Assembly (NCBI RefSeq): GCF_018831625.1
Contig: NZ_CP065193.1
Location: forward strand, 682,001-746,000
Direction: 5' to 3'
DNA from: Spiroplasma endosymbiont of 'Nebria riversi'
Lineage (GTDB): Bacteria; Bacillota_I; Bacilli_A; Mycoplasmatales; Nriv7
DNA: 64,000 nucleotides
In this document: piece by piece, positions 19,440-30,563 of the stretch
How positions within the stretch are numbered: the stretch's first letter is position 1
Layout: every line of letters starts with the position of its first letter
Position numbers and translations under genes: made by a program
Notes under the pieces: generated by a model
What the model was told of the DNA's origin: nothing
Databases searched by the model: none
Seen by the model: the letters and a program-made list of their open reading frames with translations, nothing else

Positions 19440-21071
19440 ATAAGTTAACTAAATTTAACTTTGTTAAAATTACTCTACCAAGAAAGATTATTTTTTTATG
19501 TTAGAAATTAATAATAATGTAAAAACCTTAGAAAACAAGCATTGATTTAGTTTATTTACAACCCATAAAAATATGTACACTAATAAATGTTAACAATTAG
19601 CTAATGAATATGAAAAATTAGATGAATACTTATATAAATATCATTATCGTTTAAAACAAGGTTATAAAGTAGTTAATTTTGCAACAAGAACAATTATTAC
19701 AATTTTTGTTGAAGTTACTTTTAAACGACGCCGATATAAATATTGAAATCAAAAATCAGGTAAATTTGAATATGTATGTTTATTAGATAAATAAATGGGT
19801 ATGTTTACCTAAACAACGCATTTATTTTGATGTCCAATTTAAAGTTTTAAGTCTTTTAGGTGATGGTAAGCGCTATCGTGATGTTTTAGATGCTCTAAAT
19901 CATTGTTATATTTCAAAAGCTAGTATTTCAAGTATTTTAAATAAATATGATATTGCTGAATATTTTCAACTCGCAGAAAAAGAAACTAAAACTAGAATTG
20001 ATGTTAAAAATAAGGATTTATATATTCAACTAGATGAGACCTTTTTAGCGACATTAGATCAGAAAGTTAAACAAGACCAGAGAATTCTTTTGGTTACTTT
20101 TCATACCGGACATAAAGAAAAAAATTATAAAAATGCTCGTAGAGAATTAGAAAACAAACGAGGTCATTTTCTAATGTTAAAAGCTGATAAACGAATAAAT
20201 ACAATGGATTATCATGATTTATTAATTAAGGAATTACAAAAACATTATGTAAATATTAATTACGACAGAATAATTGTTTGTGGTGATGGTGATACTTGAA
20301 TTAGAGAAATTGCCAATAGTTTTGGTAATGTTAGATATATTTTAGATGGTTATCATGCTATTAAAAAATTAAAACAAACCGCATTTAATATTATTTTTGA
20401 AAATCGCAAAGTAACACTAAATAGTTGAATTAAATTATATAAGGATGGCAAATCATCAAGAATTAATCAAAAACATTCGTAATGTTGCTAAAAATGAATT
20501 AAATAAAGATATTAAAACAAATTTAAGGAAAGCGAGTAATTATTTCAGTAATAATAAGCATGGCATTCATCATCAAAATTTAGAATGAAATATCGGTTGT
20601 AGCATTGAAAGTGATGTATCTCATTTAGTAAAACAACAATTAGGATATGGGGCAAAAATATATAATCATAAGAATTTAAATAACCTATTACATTTAAGAA
20701 TGGCAAATTTAAACAAATTAAACGTACTACATTACATTAATGAAAATATTAATTCATAAATAGAAATCAGAAAAGAAATATATAAAAATTCATTATGAAA
20801 TAAATATAATAATAAAAATGATGATAGTTGAATTAATTATAAAGGTAATGCTGTAACAAATAAATATAATAAATTTAAGTAAGTAAAAATATTAGTTAAA
20901 ATTTAATAAAATTAATAATTTTTGTTGTGTAAAAATTCAATAATATGATAAAATGAAAAAGAATAAAAATGACAATAACAAGAAAGGCAGGGTTAGTTTA
21001 GTAATTAAATAATATAATTAGCTGATTGTTTTATTTCTTCAAAGCAGTACCTAATAAAACTAAACGCGACC
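19440..21071 (+). mobile_element. ISLre2-type element, copy 2 (decayed)
   Basis: Holds a UPF0236 pseudogene and ends with the family terminus (CTAAACGCGACC) at 21071, where it abuts plectrovirus leader sequence. The left boundary is approximate. The 3' non-coding 180 bp match 5391-5570 in reverse complement. Confidence 0.78.
19498..20882 (+). pseudogene. UPF0236/ISLre2 transposase, broken
   Basis: MLEINNNVKTLENKHWFSLF, then TAA at about 19592 (NKREQ of copy 1 has become NKC-stop). A frameshift lies near 19795 before RIYFDVQFKVLSL. The core VTFHTGHKEKNYKNARRELENKRG and IIVCGDGDTWIREIANSFGN is intact. A one-base insertion lies after KDGK (near 20452), and TAA in NINS-stop-IEIR near 20757. Trp replaces the stop of copy 1 after GDGDT, showing the copies decayed independently. 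Confidence 0.85.
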
Positions 21072-21357
21072 GGCAGTCAGCAATGATTGTCTTTTTATTT
21101 TATAAGGTGTTAAAATTTATTCTTTGAAAATTAAATACAAGTGAGTTAATAATGTTGGTATGTATTAAAGCACGATAAATTGTGGGTGGTCGCCAAAGCG
21201 ACAGTTAACTTTTCAACTGCAATTTTCCCGGTTTTTAAAACAGTAACCGCCTTTTACTATACCTTTCAATTTTTAATCGGTTTTGCCATCTTTATAATGA
21301 TATTAAGAATTTTTGTATAATTATATATAATATATATATTGAAAAAATAAAATAAAG
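21072..21357 (+). mobile_element. Plectrovirus deletion derivative (leader fused to adsorption-gene 3' end)
   Basis: Positions 21072-21196 match the phage leader at about 10688-10816. From about 21197 the sequence is the last 50 codons of the adsorption gene (ATVNFSTAIFPVFKT, then the anchor LIGFAIFIMILRIFV, TAA) and the AT tract. All genes between are missing. It is bounded by ISLre2 copy 2 and IS copy C. Confidence 0.85.
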
Positions 21358-22502
21358 TTTTAATTTTGTCGAAAACTCTTGATAAAATAAAAAAAATCAT
21401 CAACTTGATAATTTTAAAAGGCTTTTATGTAAAATTACTATTTTTACTTTAATTTTTTATACATTAAAATATAATACCGCTGTTTGTTGGTTTGGAGTTA
21501 AACCCTTATGTTGGTATTTTCATTTTCAGAGATTTAAATAATTTTTAATATTAGTAAAACCTAAACCATGATAATGAATTAAGGCTTCTTTAAGACTAGA
21601 TTGTAATTTACTGATTTTATTTAAGTTACGATAACTAGCTTCAGGATTAATTGTTGTTTTAGTTACACACAAAGTAGAATTTGTTTGTTTTGCTACTAAA
21701 AAATATAATTTTTGCATATCAGAAGTAATAATTGAATTTTGGTTAATTAATTCTTTGTTCATATTTTCAATAACTCATTGTTTTTGTAAACGTTTGGTGT
21801 TTGTGGATTTAACATAAATATTGTTATTATTATCAACTGCCATTTGAATACAGCATTTAGTATTAGTTGCGAATGGGTTCAAGGTGAATTCTTCGTGGAT
21901 CAGTTTTATGTTTGAAATGTCCTTTATGAATTTATTTAATAAATGTTTCATCGATTTGGATTTTACCAGATAATTTTTTAAATTTTAATTCGGTATTTTC
22001 TAATTGTTTTGATTTCATTAATTTTTGACGATTATATCAAGCAGTTTTTAATGTAGTTTTAATAAAACGAGAAATTGTTTTACTAGATTGCCCCAGCAAT
22101 GAAATTTGAATCAATAAATTTCATTGTTCATAATTTAAATGACTTCAATAAATAAAATGATTACGAGAAGCGTCAAAATTTGCATGACAATTTTTACATA
22201 AATATTTTTGTTTTCCTTCTGAATTATGTCCATTTTTAACGCAGTGGTAAGCTTCACATTTAGGGCATTTAATACCTTGTGCTCTAAATTTTTGATCAAT
22301 TTCATTTAAACGTTTTTGTTTTTTTATTAATTTTGCTTGTTGTTTGACTTTTTCATAAAATTCTAAAAATTGATCATCTGTTAAAATATTTACTAGTTCT
22401 TGAATTATTTTTTCCATAATTATTATCCACCTCCGTCATATAAAAATATACTTAAAATTAAGTATATTCAATAAATATCAAGAGTTTTCTACAAAATTAA
22501 AA
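21358..22502 (-). mobile_element. IS1/IS1595-like insertion sequence, copy C
   Basis: Inverted repeats at 21358-21384 and 22476-22502; 1,145 bp. It is inserted directly 3' of the phage remnant's AT tract and 21 bp upstream of parA, so it separates parA from its promoter. Confidence 0.9.
21457..22417 (-). pseudogene. Transposase of IS copy C, broken
   Basis: The zinc ribbon is intact. TAA replaces the Glu of TFIKEIHK (about 21940), and one inserted base in the LDPFATN segment (about 21880) adds a frameshift. Confidence 0.88.
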
Positions 22503-22523
22503 CAATTATTTTAGAAGAACGAT

Positions 22524-23322
22524 ATGGAAGAGAAAACAAGCATGAGGATGATTAGTTTTTGTAATAAAAAAGGTGGCGTTGTTAAAACGACCCTTTGCAA
22601 AAATGTTGCTTATAAATTTGCCCTTGATGGTGCAAAAGTGTTGTTGATTGACCTTGACCCACAACCACAAGCCACCCACATTGTCTGTTCAATTTTATAC
22701 AAATAAAATTATAAAAGGTGTCACCCTATTAAAAATGTTTTGTGGTTTTAATGTTGGAATTAATAATATTATTCAATCAACAAAATATAAAAATATTGAC
22801 ATTATTATCACGGGAGAAGAATTAACAAAATCATCTACAATTTTAAATAATTTGTATACCAAAGATAATATATATAAGGTTGGTAAAAATATATTTGGTA
22901 GTATTAATAATATTTTTTTAAAGTATGATTATGTGTTAATTGACTACCCACCAACAGTTTTAGAATTAGCAGTTAATTTTTTAATTATTTCTGATTTAGT
23001 TATTACGCCAATTAATAATGGTTTGGGAGCGTTTAAAGGAATATTAGACTTAAAAAATACTTTAAATAACATTTGTAGACAAGAAAATATTACTGTTCCA
23101 ATATTAAGAATAGTTTTTAACAACATAAAAGAGGATGAAGATACTATTGAAATTTATAAATTATTAGAAGAAGAAAAATTAAATAGTAATTTATTACAAA
23201 GTGTAACAACTAATTCCAAATCGTTTATTAAAACTGAGAATAAATTAAACAGCATTTGAGAAAATAAATATTATTGACGACAAAAACAAGCATACGAAGA
23301 AATTATTAAAGAAATTATATAA
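22524..23322 (+). pseudogene. parA: ParA/Soj-type partition ATPase, frameshifted
   Basis: The N-terminus MRMISFCNKKGGVVKTT is a deviant Walker motif: KGGVVKTT has Val where the family has Gly. VLLIDLDPQPQA follows. A one-base insertion at about 22675 moves the frame to TLSVQFYTNKI. The rest reads through YDYVLIDYPPT (switch II), LVITPINNGLGAFKGI and a normal C-terminus ending EEIIKEII. ParA/Soj is a standard gene of pSci-type Spiroplasma plasmids and ICEs, used for segregation. Start at 22524 or at the in-frame ATG 22542-22550. The frameshift and lost P-loop glycine make it non-functional. Confidence 0.87.
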
Positions 23323-23526
23323 CATTTTATTTAAGAATCAATTTATATAAAAAACAGAAATTTTCAAATAAAGGGTATATAATTATTTCGTAATTAAATA
23401 AATAAAAAAACGGAAACACAAATCATTTTGAAGAGACTGTGTCTCCATAGAGAATTATATCAAAAATCTAACTTAAAAATAATGATTTATTATATTTATT
23501 TGGTTTCTTAACATAATTACCTATAG

Positions 23527-23556
23527 GAATATCAGCAGTTTGATATTCTCTTTTTT
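23527..23556 (+). terminator. Stem-loop with T run upstream of the adhesin gene
   Basis: GAATATCA (23527-23534) pairs with TGATATTC (23541-23548) around a 6-nt loop, followed by TCTTTTTT. It sits between parA and the surface-protein gene, as a terminator or attenuator. A second possible stem (GGAAACACA with TGTGTCTCC) lies near 23410-23445. Confidence 0.65.
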
Positions 23557-23581
23557 ATTTATCAGAAGGGAAATAGAAAGT

Positions 23582-25735
23582 ATGAAAAAATTACTCAGTT
23601 TATTAACTATAACAGCCATAGCAACGAGTATACCATCCCCGTTGCTTGCCAATGCACCTCTAAATCGTGTCAAACGTGATGTTGACAAAACAACATCACA
23701 ACTGATTAGAAATAAAAGAGCAAGTGAACAAACATATGAATTAAAACTTAAAAAAGGTAAATTTTTAATTGAAAAAATGACTAATGTTAAAAAAACATAT
23801 GATTTTTCTTTAAAAATAGAATCTATTCCTAGAAAAGATGTTAGTGATTGAACACAAAAATTTATAACATTCCAAAATCAAGCAGATAATGAATATGTTG
23901 AAATCAGTAAATGAATGTTTTTCAATGAAAATTCTAATGTTTACAATAATCTTATAAACTCAAATTTTGACTTAAAAAAACAAACTAAATTTGATTTTAA
24001 TAAAAACATTACTTTAAATCTCCTTAAACATAACCGCTCTAAATTTTTTATGATTGAAATAGTAAATATTGAAATTGAAAGAGATAGTGCCGACAATTTA
24101 GAGTGAGTAAAACAACAAAGTCAGTTTTCCTTGGTTGATAGCACAAAAACTATGATTTGAACTCGCCCCGACTTAATTACGGCGGATGGGGAGTTAAACA
24201 TTGCCATTGCCAACCCGAACATTGATAAAGTTATCTTTGATAATGTCCTACAACCACAAACGGCGAAAAAATGAACTATCAATGTTAAACCTGAAACTGA
24301 ACCAAGAGACCATAATTTACAAGTAACGTTTACTTTGGATGGCAAACAATACACTAGTGAAATTATTGTCTCAATGTTGGCGAAAACGGAACCAACACCA
24401 ACGCTAGTAAAAAAACAATTAAGCGGGTTAATTAAAAAACCAGATTTAGGAAATATTTTAGATAAAAATGATGATACTATTTTCTTAGCAGTAAATAAGA
24501 CAAATAATAATATTATTGATGATTTTTCGCAAATTGAAATAACAAAAAAAGAAAACAATGAAGCAACTTTAACCGCCAAAAAAGACAGTAAAAGTTATCA
24601 AGGTTCGGTTTTTATTAAATACAATGCTGCCCCCGCCACGGTGGTGGATTTAAAGATTGAATTACAACCAACCGCAACAAATGGGGCCGTAGTTGACAAC
24701 GATTATTTGGCACAACTAGATAGTAGTAAAATGACAAACAAAGTTAATACATTTTATTATGCAAGTAGTGAAAACGTTATCAAAATTGTAAAACCAACCC
24801 CAAGTAGCGTGATAAGTGGTGTTGTTTATGGTTGCGATAATAAATGAAATAAAACATCACAATCAAGTGCTATTGACCCAATAAACGGTATTAAACTTGA
24901 CGGGAGTCAATTCGGAACGGTTAAGGGAAAATACTTAATTGAGTTAAAAAATGAATTAAACCAAACTAGCACCATTTATTTACAAATTCACGGTGAAAAA
25001 ACAATAAAAGAATATTGAAATACTGATAATGGCAAACAGTTTGAACAATGAGCAAAAGACCAAGAACAAGGATACGACAATATCCGTGGTTCTAGTGTTA
25101 CTCAATTGAATAAGTTGTTTGAGTTATCAAAAACTTGAAAGCAAAGTTTAAAACATTTAGATCTAAAATTAGATAATTTTGTTGTTGATAACATTAAAAA
25201 TGTTACGCAAGATGAAATCGATAATTATAAAACAAAACTCCTTGCTAGTGTAAAATCACAAGTTGAAAAATATGTCCCTGATATCGCAGAAAACAACGAT
25301 TATAAAATTTTTGTTAATAACATAGTTGTTGGTGATTGAACTAGTGGTAAAGACGTCATAGTTCAAGCAGTTGAGGGTAGTACAAAATTGTTGAGTTTTG
25401 GCGGCAAAACGATTCCAACGCAACAAAAAGAACAACCGGTTCCGCCAACTACAATGACAGAACCGACACCCGATAAAAAATATGAGGATAGTAAACTGTG
25501 AATTATTGGCGTTGTTGTTGGTGTCTTGGGTTTCGGTGGCATAGCATACTTGCTATTTCGTAAATTTGTTTTTAATAAATACATTTTGCCGAAAATATAT
25601 GCTCGTCGTCAACAAAAAGTAGTTGAACAGTGAAAACGCGACGACCGTGAAGAAGCGGAAGAACTAGCACGCAAACAACAACAAGAAGAAAAACAAAATA
25701 ACAAAAATGATGGCAACAAAGGAGGTGATAAATAA
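23582..25735 (+). CDS. SARP-like surface/adhesion protein with C-terminal membrane anchor
   Basis: 717 aa, open throughout with TGA=Trp. The signal peptide MKKLLSLLTITAIATSIPSPLLANA is followed by a basic stretch, and a long extracellular part runs to about residue 630. A proline-rich spacer (PVPPTTMTEPTPDKK) leads to one transmembrane helix (LWIIGVVVGVLGFGGIAYLLF) and a charged cytosolic tail rich in Glu/Lys/Gln. This is the plan of ScARP/SARP1 adhesion proteins on pSci plasmids, but I see no clear sarpin repeats. The segment KPDLGNILDKNDDTIFLAV resembles the post-repeat domain of the propeller proteins. It is the largest uninterrupted gene in the eroded conjugative region, suggesting its function is kept. 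Confidence 0.72.
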
Positions 25736-26005
25736 TGGTTTAATTTTTAGCGATAAGTGGCATAAATGATTTACTTAACAAAATTTTAGGTATTTCAATA
25801 CCGATATTAATTTGCGGGTGCGGTTGTTTCAGAAATTATTATGATTGGTGTTTATACGATTGGCGGTAAGTTTAACGCCGATAGTAATAATCGCAAAGAA
25901 ACAATTAAAAAAGTGATGTGAGTTTTAATTTGCTTGTTAATTTTGATTTTGGCAAGTGCAATTGTTTTGGCATTTAAAGATACTATCGCTCCAATTACAA
26001 GTTAG
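25735..26005 (+). pseudogene. Small two-helix membrane protein, broken
   Basis: ATG overlaps the adhesin stop (TAATG), but the third codon is TAA. The remaining text reads FLAISGINDLLNKILGISIPILI, then after a one-base frameshift (near 25818) AGAVVSEIIMIGVYTIGGKFNAD and a helix VLICLLILILASAIVLAF. Size, topology and position before the large membrane protein resemble VirB2/VirB3-type or pSci accessory subunits of conjugation machinery (inference). Confidence 0.6.
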
Positions 26006-26016
26006 GGGGTGAAATT

Positions 26017-27594
26017 ATGTTATTGCAAAAACAAAAACAAGATAATTTATCGATTATAAAATCAAAAAAACCAATATTAAAGCAAAGTTTAGAGCGATTT
26101 GTGGCATTTTATTTTAAAAAAATATTAACAGTGCTAGCAATCGCGATGGCACCACTACTAATTATTGTTTGTATTATCATTGCAATATTATTGGCGATTT
26201 TATGGTTTTTACCAAATACCGAAACATCAAACAACATTCAAACATTTTTCTCTAATACTTTGAATGTTGAGACAGTACAACCACCAACTAATGGGTCAAC
26301 CTGAGTGGGCGATATTATCGGTTGAGCGATAAATAGTTTTTGTGCTATTTTGTATCTTGTTTTTATAACTCCTATTGTTTGGTTGTTGGACGGGATGCAA
26401 GATGTCGTGTATTTTATCGGCGGGGGAGCATTAAGCGCGCGATTATTTAGTATGGATAATATTTAGCACGATATATTGATTGCTGTTTGGTATTGCAATG
26501 GCAATGTTTATTGTCATTATCGGCACAAAGGCGATTGCGTGGATGTACAACAATCGCCGTCACGAAATGAAACAAGCAATTACAAATATGTTGATTATAA
26601 TTATTGCAATTCCATTAATCCCAACATTATTTATTATGGCAAATACAATTATGACGATGATTGTTAAATTGTTTTTGCAAAATGCCCCCATTAATACTAA
26701 TAATTTTGCCTTAGCAATTTTTAATAGTAGTTTTATGAATAGGGTTCATAATTTAGATTATATTCCAGTGTCGTGGACATTTGCGGATAGTAGTAATTTT
26801 AGTTATATTATTTGTTTGATATCGGAGTGTTTTATGGTTTATATTATGTTTACTGTTTGTATGTTCTTATTTTGACGGGTAATTGAGTTATTTATCTTAT
26901 TGTGCTATTTGCCCGTAGTGGTCGTTATGTCTGTTGCTGACCAAGGACGGCGGTTTCGCAATTGAAAAGATATGGTCTGGTCTTGGGGTGGTTTATTAGT
27001 TATGCCTTTATGTTTATCACTTACAATATTTTTATTATGAGAGTATTGCGTTGTTGGGACAAGTGGCAACATTTACGCCTAATTCTTTATCACAACCAAT
27101 CTTTATATTACTTGGTATCTTCGCCCTTGGTTTTGCGGTTGCAAAATCGCCACAAATTATAACAAGTTTAATCGGTGGCAATACAGCGATGAGTGACAGT
27201 ATCGGTAATTTGATGTCGTTTGGTATGGCAACTAATCTTGCTAAAATTGGGGGGGAAATTCACTTGAAAATCTGGTAAATTTGCCACTCGCAATGCTATT
27301 GGTAAACAAATCGGAGTAACATAAGGAATAAGTCACGCGATGAAAAGTGGCACACCATTTAAACAAGCAGCGGCAGGTACTTTGTTTGATGGTTTTAACC
27401 CGAATACGGGTGGTGTTGCGGTTGCTTTTGCGGGACAAGCAATGAAAACCAAAGATAAGGTTATGACAAATATAAATGATTATCAAACATTCAAAGAAAA
27501 TTATAAAAACAATAAAGTTAAAGATAGTGTTTTAAAACAAGCAAGTGTGCCGCCAACAAAGAAAGATAAAGGAGACAAAAACAATGGAAAATAA
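26017..27594 (+). pseudogene. Large polytopic membrane protein (VirB6/TrbL-like), multiply frameshifted
   Basis: Strong RBS (AGGGGGTGA) and start MLLQKQKQDNLSIIKSKKP. Many hydrophobic spans follow in three frames, with frame changes at about 26464 (TAG), 27035 and 27250 (a G7 run) and TAA at about 27322. The C-terminal part FNPNTGGVAVAFAGQAM, then KKDKGDKNNGK, is a soluble tail. Number of helices, size (about 525 codons) and the place immediately before virB4 match the VirB6/TrbL channel component of type IV secretion systems; that name is inferred from context. Confidence 0.65.
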
Positions 27595-30116
27595 CCCAAA
27601 AATAATCACTAAAAAAGCAAGTAGAGTTCGTTTTACCATTTCAAATGTATTGGGCGGTATCGGATGACAAGAACTTTTTATCATTTTTGTGGCTGTCGTT
27701 TTGATAACTTCATCTTTGACTTTGCTTTCGAAAATATCTTTGTTAGCAGGAATTATTACAACTGTTATGGTTGCTATGTTGACTACCTTTTTCATTTCAC
27801 CCAATAAAAATGGTGATAAATTATATTATGTAGTTTTTATTGCTATTGTTTTTTTATTTAAGTCAAAAAAACATAACATAGAAAATAATAACAAAGTTCA
27901 AATTATCAAAAACCGTGTGGCATTTCACAATGGAAAACAAGTCCGTATTTATAAAATAAATGCTGTTGATTTAACATTTTCAACCCAAGAAGAACGCAAT
28001 GTCCCGCTTTATGACTTTTCAAATTATATGTGAACATTAAATTTTGATTTTGAAATTATCAAAATTGATAGCAATTTGAATTTTGACAAAAATAAAAACT
28101 ATCTTACAAGGGTTTTAAAACAAAATAGTTTAAAAAATTCACAAAAACAACAATTAAAAAATTTTTTGTCGATGTCTGAATACTTGGAAAAACAAAATTT
28201 AAAATTAGAACAAAATTATTATTTAATTGTTTTTACAAATAACAATGATAAAAAAATTGAATTATCATTGTTATCTTATAACCAACATCTTTCTTTAACG
28301 TTGCCAACAAGCGAAGAAATTTAAAAAATTGTTGATAAAAAAATTATACCAACAAATAGTGCGGTTTCAACATTGCCGACAAACATTAAAGAAACCGCAA
28401 AGTATTTAAAACTGGCAAGTAATAAATTTGTCAGTTATCTTTCTATTAATCAGTTTCCATTGACTGTTAATGATATGTGATTAAGTAATTTTAGTGAAAT
28501 AGAAAATGTGAATATTTCTATTCGTGTCCGTCATTTAGATAATATGACAGCGTTTAAATTACTTGACCGTGCTATACGAAGAGCCACCACAGACCAAGAA
28601 ACTAAAAAAGCAAGTGAAGATATTGAATATAACTTATACTTGCAAAACTTTAATGACTTATTACAGCTCATTCAAGTTAGTGGAGAAACTTTAAAAATGG
28701 TTTCGATTGGTTTTTACTTGTTTTGCGGATAGTAAAAAAGACTTAGAACAAGTTGTTTCAAATTTAAAAAATGAAATGATAAGAAATCGTTTTACTATTA
28801 ACGATTTAACATTTCGCCAATTTACAACTTATAAATGTTTATTATTTAATAACAACGATAAATTAAAAAGCATTGAGCAAGAAATGGCAACGATTACTCT
28901 TGGCGAGCGCCTTACCACTTCCAAGCACCCCCTTAATAGACCCCCGAGGTGAAATCATGGGTGAAAACGAACAACTACAACCATTAATTTTTGATATTAA
29001 AACCAAATCAACAACAAGAGCCAGTCACAATGCTTTTATTGTTGGAATGATGGGATTTGGGAAAACTTTTAATGTTAAAAAACACCTTAACTGATTATAT
29101 TGTAATAACAAAAAAATCTATATTATTGACCCACAACGCGAATATGGTAGTTTTGTCAATTATCATGGTGGGGAAATTATTGAATTTGGTAATAACCCAA
29201 AGGCAAAAATTAACCCCCTTGAAATCTTTAATGATAATTTTGCCGAACATATCTCGTTGCTTGAACAATGGTTTAAAAATTTGTATAGTGATTTAACGAA
29301 TATTGACCTTGCTAAATTGCAAGAATATATTATTCAGTTATATAAAAACTTTAATATTGCTGCGGATACAAATTTGAGTAAGTTAACGAAAAAAGATTAT
29401 CCAATTTTAACTGATTTATATAACTTGGTTAATAAAAAAGAACAAGATACTTTATTAGAAAAAATGTTGTGAAAACTAACCAAAGGAGCAGACGGTACAT
29501 TATTTAATGGCATTAGCACCTTAGCAATTAAAAGTGACTTCATTGTTTTTGATATTTATAATATGGCAAAGTCAAAAACTATTGCCAATGCTCAAATGTA
29601 TTTGCTCCTTGCTTTGCTTGACCGTGTTATGAAAAAGAATAAAGAAGACAACTTAAATTTGCTACCTGAAAAACAGAGTTGAATTTGCATTGTGGTAGAT
29701 GAAGCCCAGTTATTAATTAACCAAGATAATATGATTGCTCTTAATTATTTATTTACTTTATCTAAAACTTCCCGAAAATTTAATGGAATATTATACATAT
29801 TAACGCAAAGTATCGGCGACTTTACCCAACGCGGCGAAGAGGTAAAACGTCAAGCACAGGGAATAATATTGAACAGTGTACTTATCAATTTATTCATCAT
29901 TTGAACTCGATTGGCGCGCAAAACTACACTGAGTTACTAACTGATAACAATATGATAAATGAGTATGAAAGAGAAATGTTATTTTAACTACCAAAAAGGG
30001 TCTGTGTTTATTTAGTATCAATGATACGCGTTATATTTTACAAGTTGTCGCTACAAGCGAAGAAATCAAAGCTATCGGGACAAGTGAAGATATTAATAAT
30101 TTAAGAAAGGAAAGAT
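27584..30116 (+). pseudogene. VirB4/TraE-type conjugation ATPase, broken
   Basis: The frame starts at 27584 (MENNPKIITKKASRVRF) with two membrane helices near the N-terminus, then the VirB4 N-terminal domain. The ATPase domain has Walker A GMMGFGKT (about 29048) and Walker B WICIVVDEAQLLI (about 29690), with downstream LTQSIGDFTQRGEEVKRQAQGIILNS and a C-terminal LLTDNNMINEYEREMLF. Lesions: TAA at about 28321, frameshifts at about 28728, 28895 and 29880, and TAA at about 29985. An intact protein would be about 840 aa. In pSci plasmids TraE energises conjugative transfer. Overlaps the preceding gene by 11 nt. Confidence 0.85.
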
Positions 30117-30122
30117 AATAAA

Positions 30123-30389
30123 ATGGAAACAAAACAAAACGACTGAGTAACTGTCAATATTGTGGCACGAAGAAAACTCAAAAACGAAACCGACAAAGCG
30201 AATTTATTTTCTATTCCCGGGCATAAAGGTTTGTCGGTATGAATAAGTAAAAAATGTATTCACGGCTCACAGAGCGATAAGTCGCTCGCCGTGAGCATAA
30301 AAACCAATGATGAATATTTATTATTTGAATATATGACAATGATGCTAAAATACATGTCAAAAGTGAAATTTGACAAGGACAGCAATTAA
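30123..30389 (+). CDS. Small conjugative-region protein, 88 aa, unknown
   Basis: Follows virB4 by 6 nt and is open (two TGA-Trp). Sequence ETKQNDWVTVNIVARRKLKN, then HKGLSVWISKKCIHG and a short repeat-like SQSDKSLAVSIKTNDEYLLF, predicted beta-rich and soluble. The coding DNA contains an inverted repeat (GGCTCAC with GTGAGC near 30264-30297). Intact between two heavily damaged transfer genes, so it may have an independent role. No family recognised. Confidence 0.65.
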
Positions 30390-30563
30390 TTAATATATAT
30401 CAAAAAGAATGAAACAAAATACTTGAAGCAATAAAAATCAACCACGAAGTGTTAAACAAATAAAATCGTTTGTACTGCGTTGAATTGATATCTTATTCAT
30501 TAAAATGTTTTTCAATGCGCTACAGACGATAATTTTTATTAAAATAAAGGTGGAGATTTAAAT

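Noticed and set aside
23582..25735. Sarpin repeats in the SARP-like protein
   Set aside because: I could not find tandem repeats of that kind by reading; only signal, anchor and tail match the family plan.
30390..30563. A further small gene between 30389 and traG
   Set aside because: Only very short frames without RBS are present; kept as intergenic.
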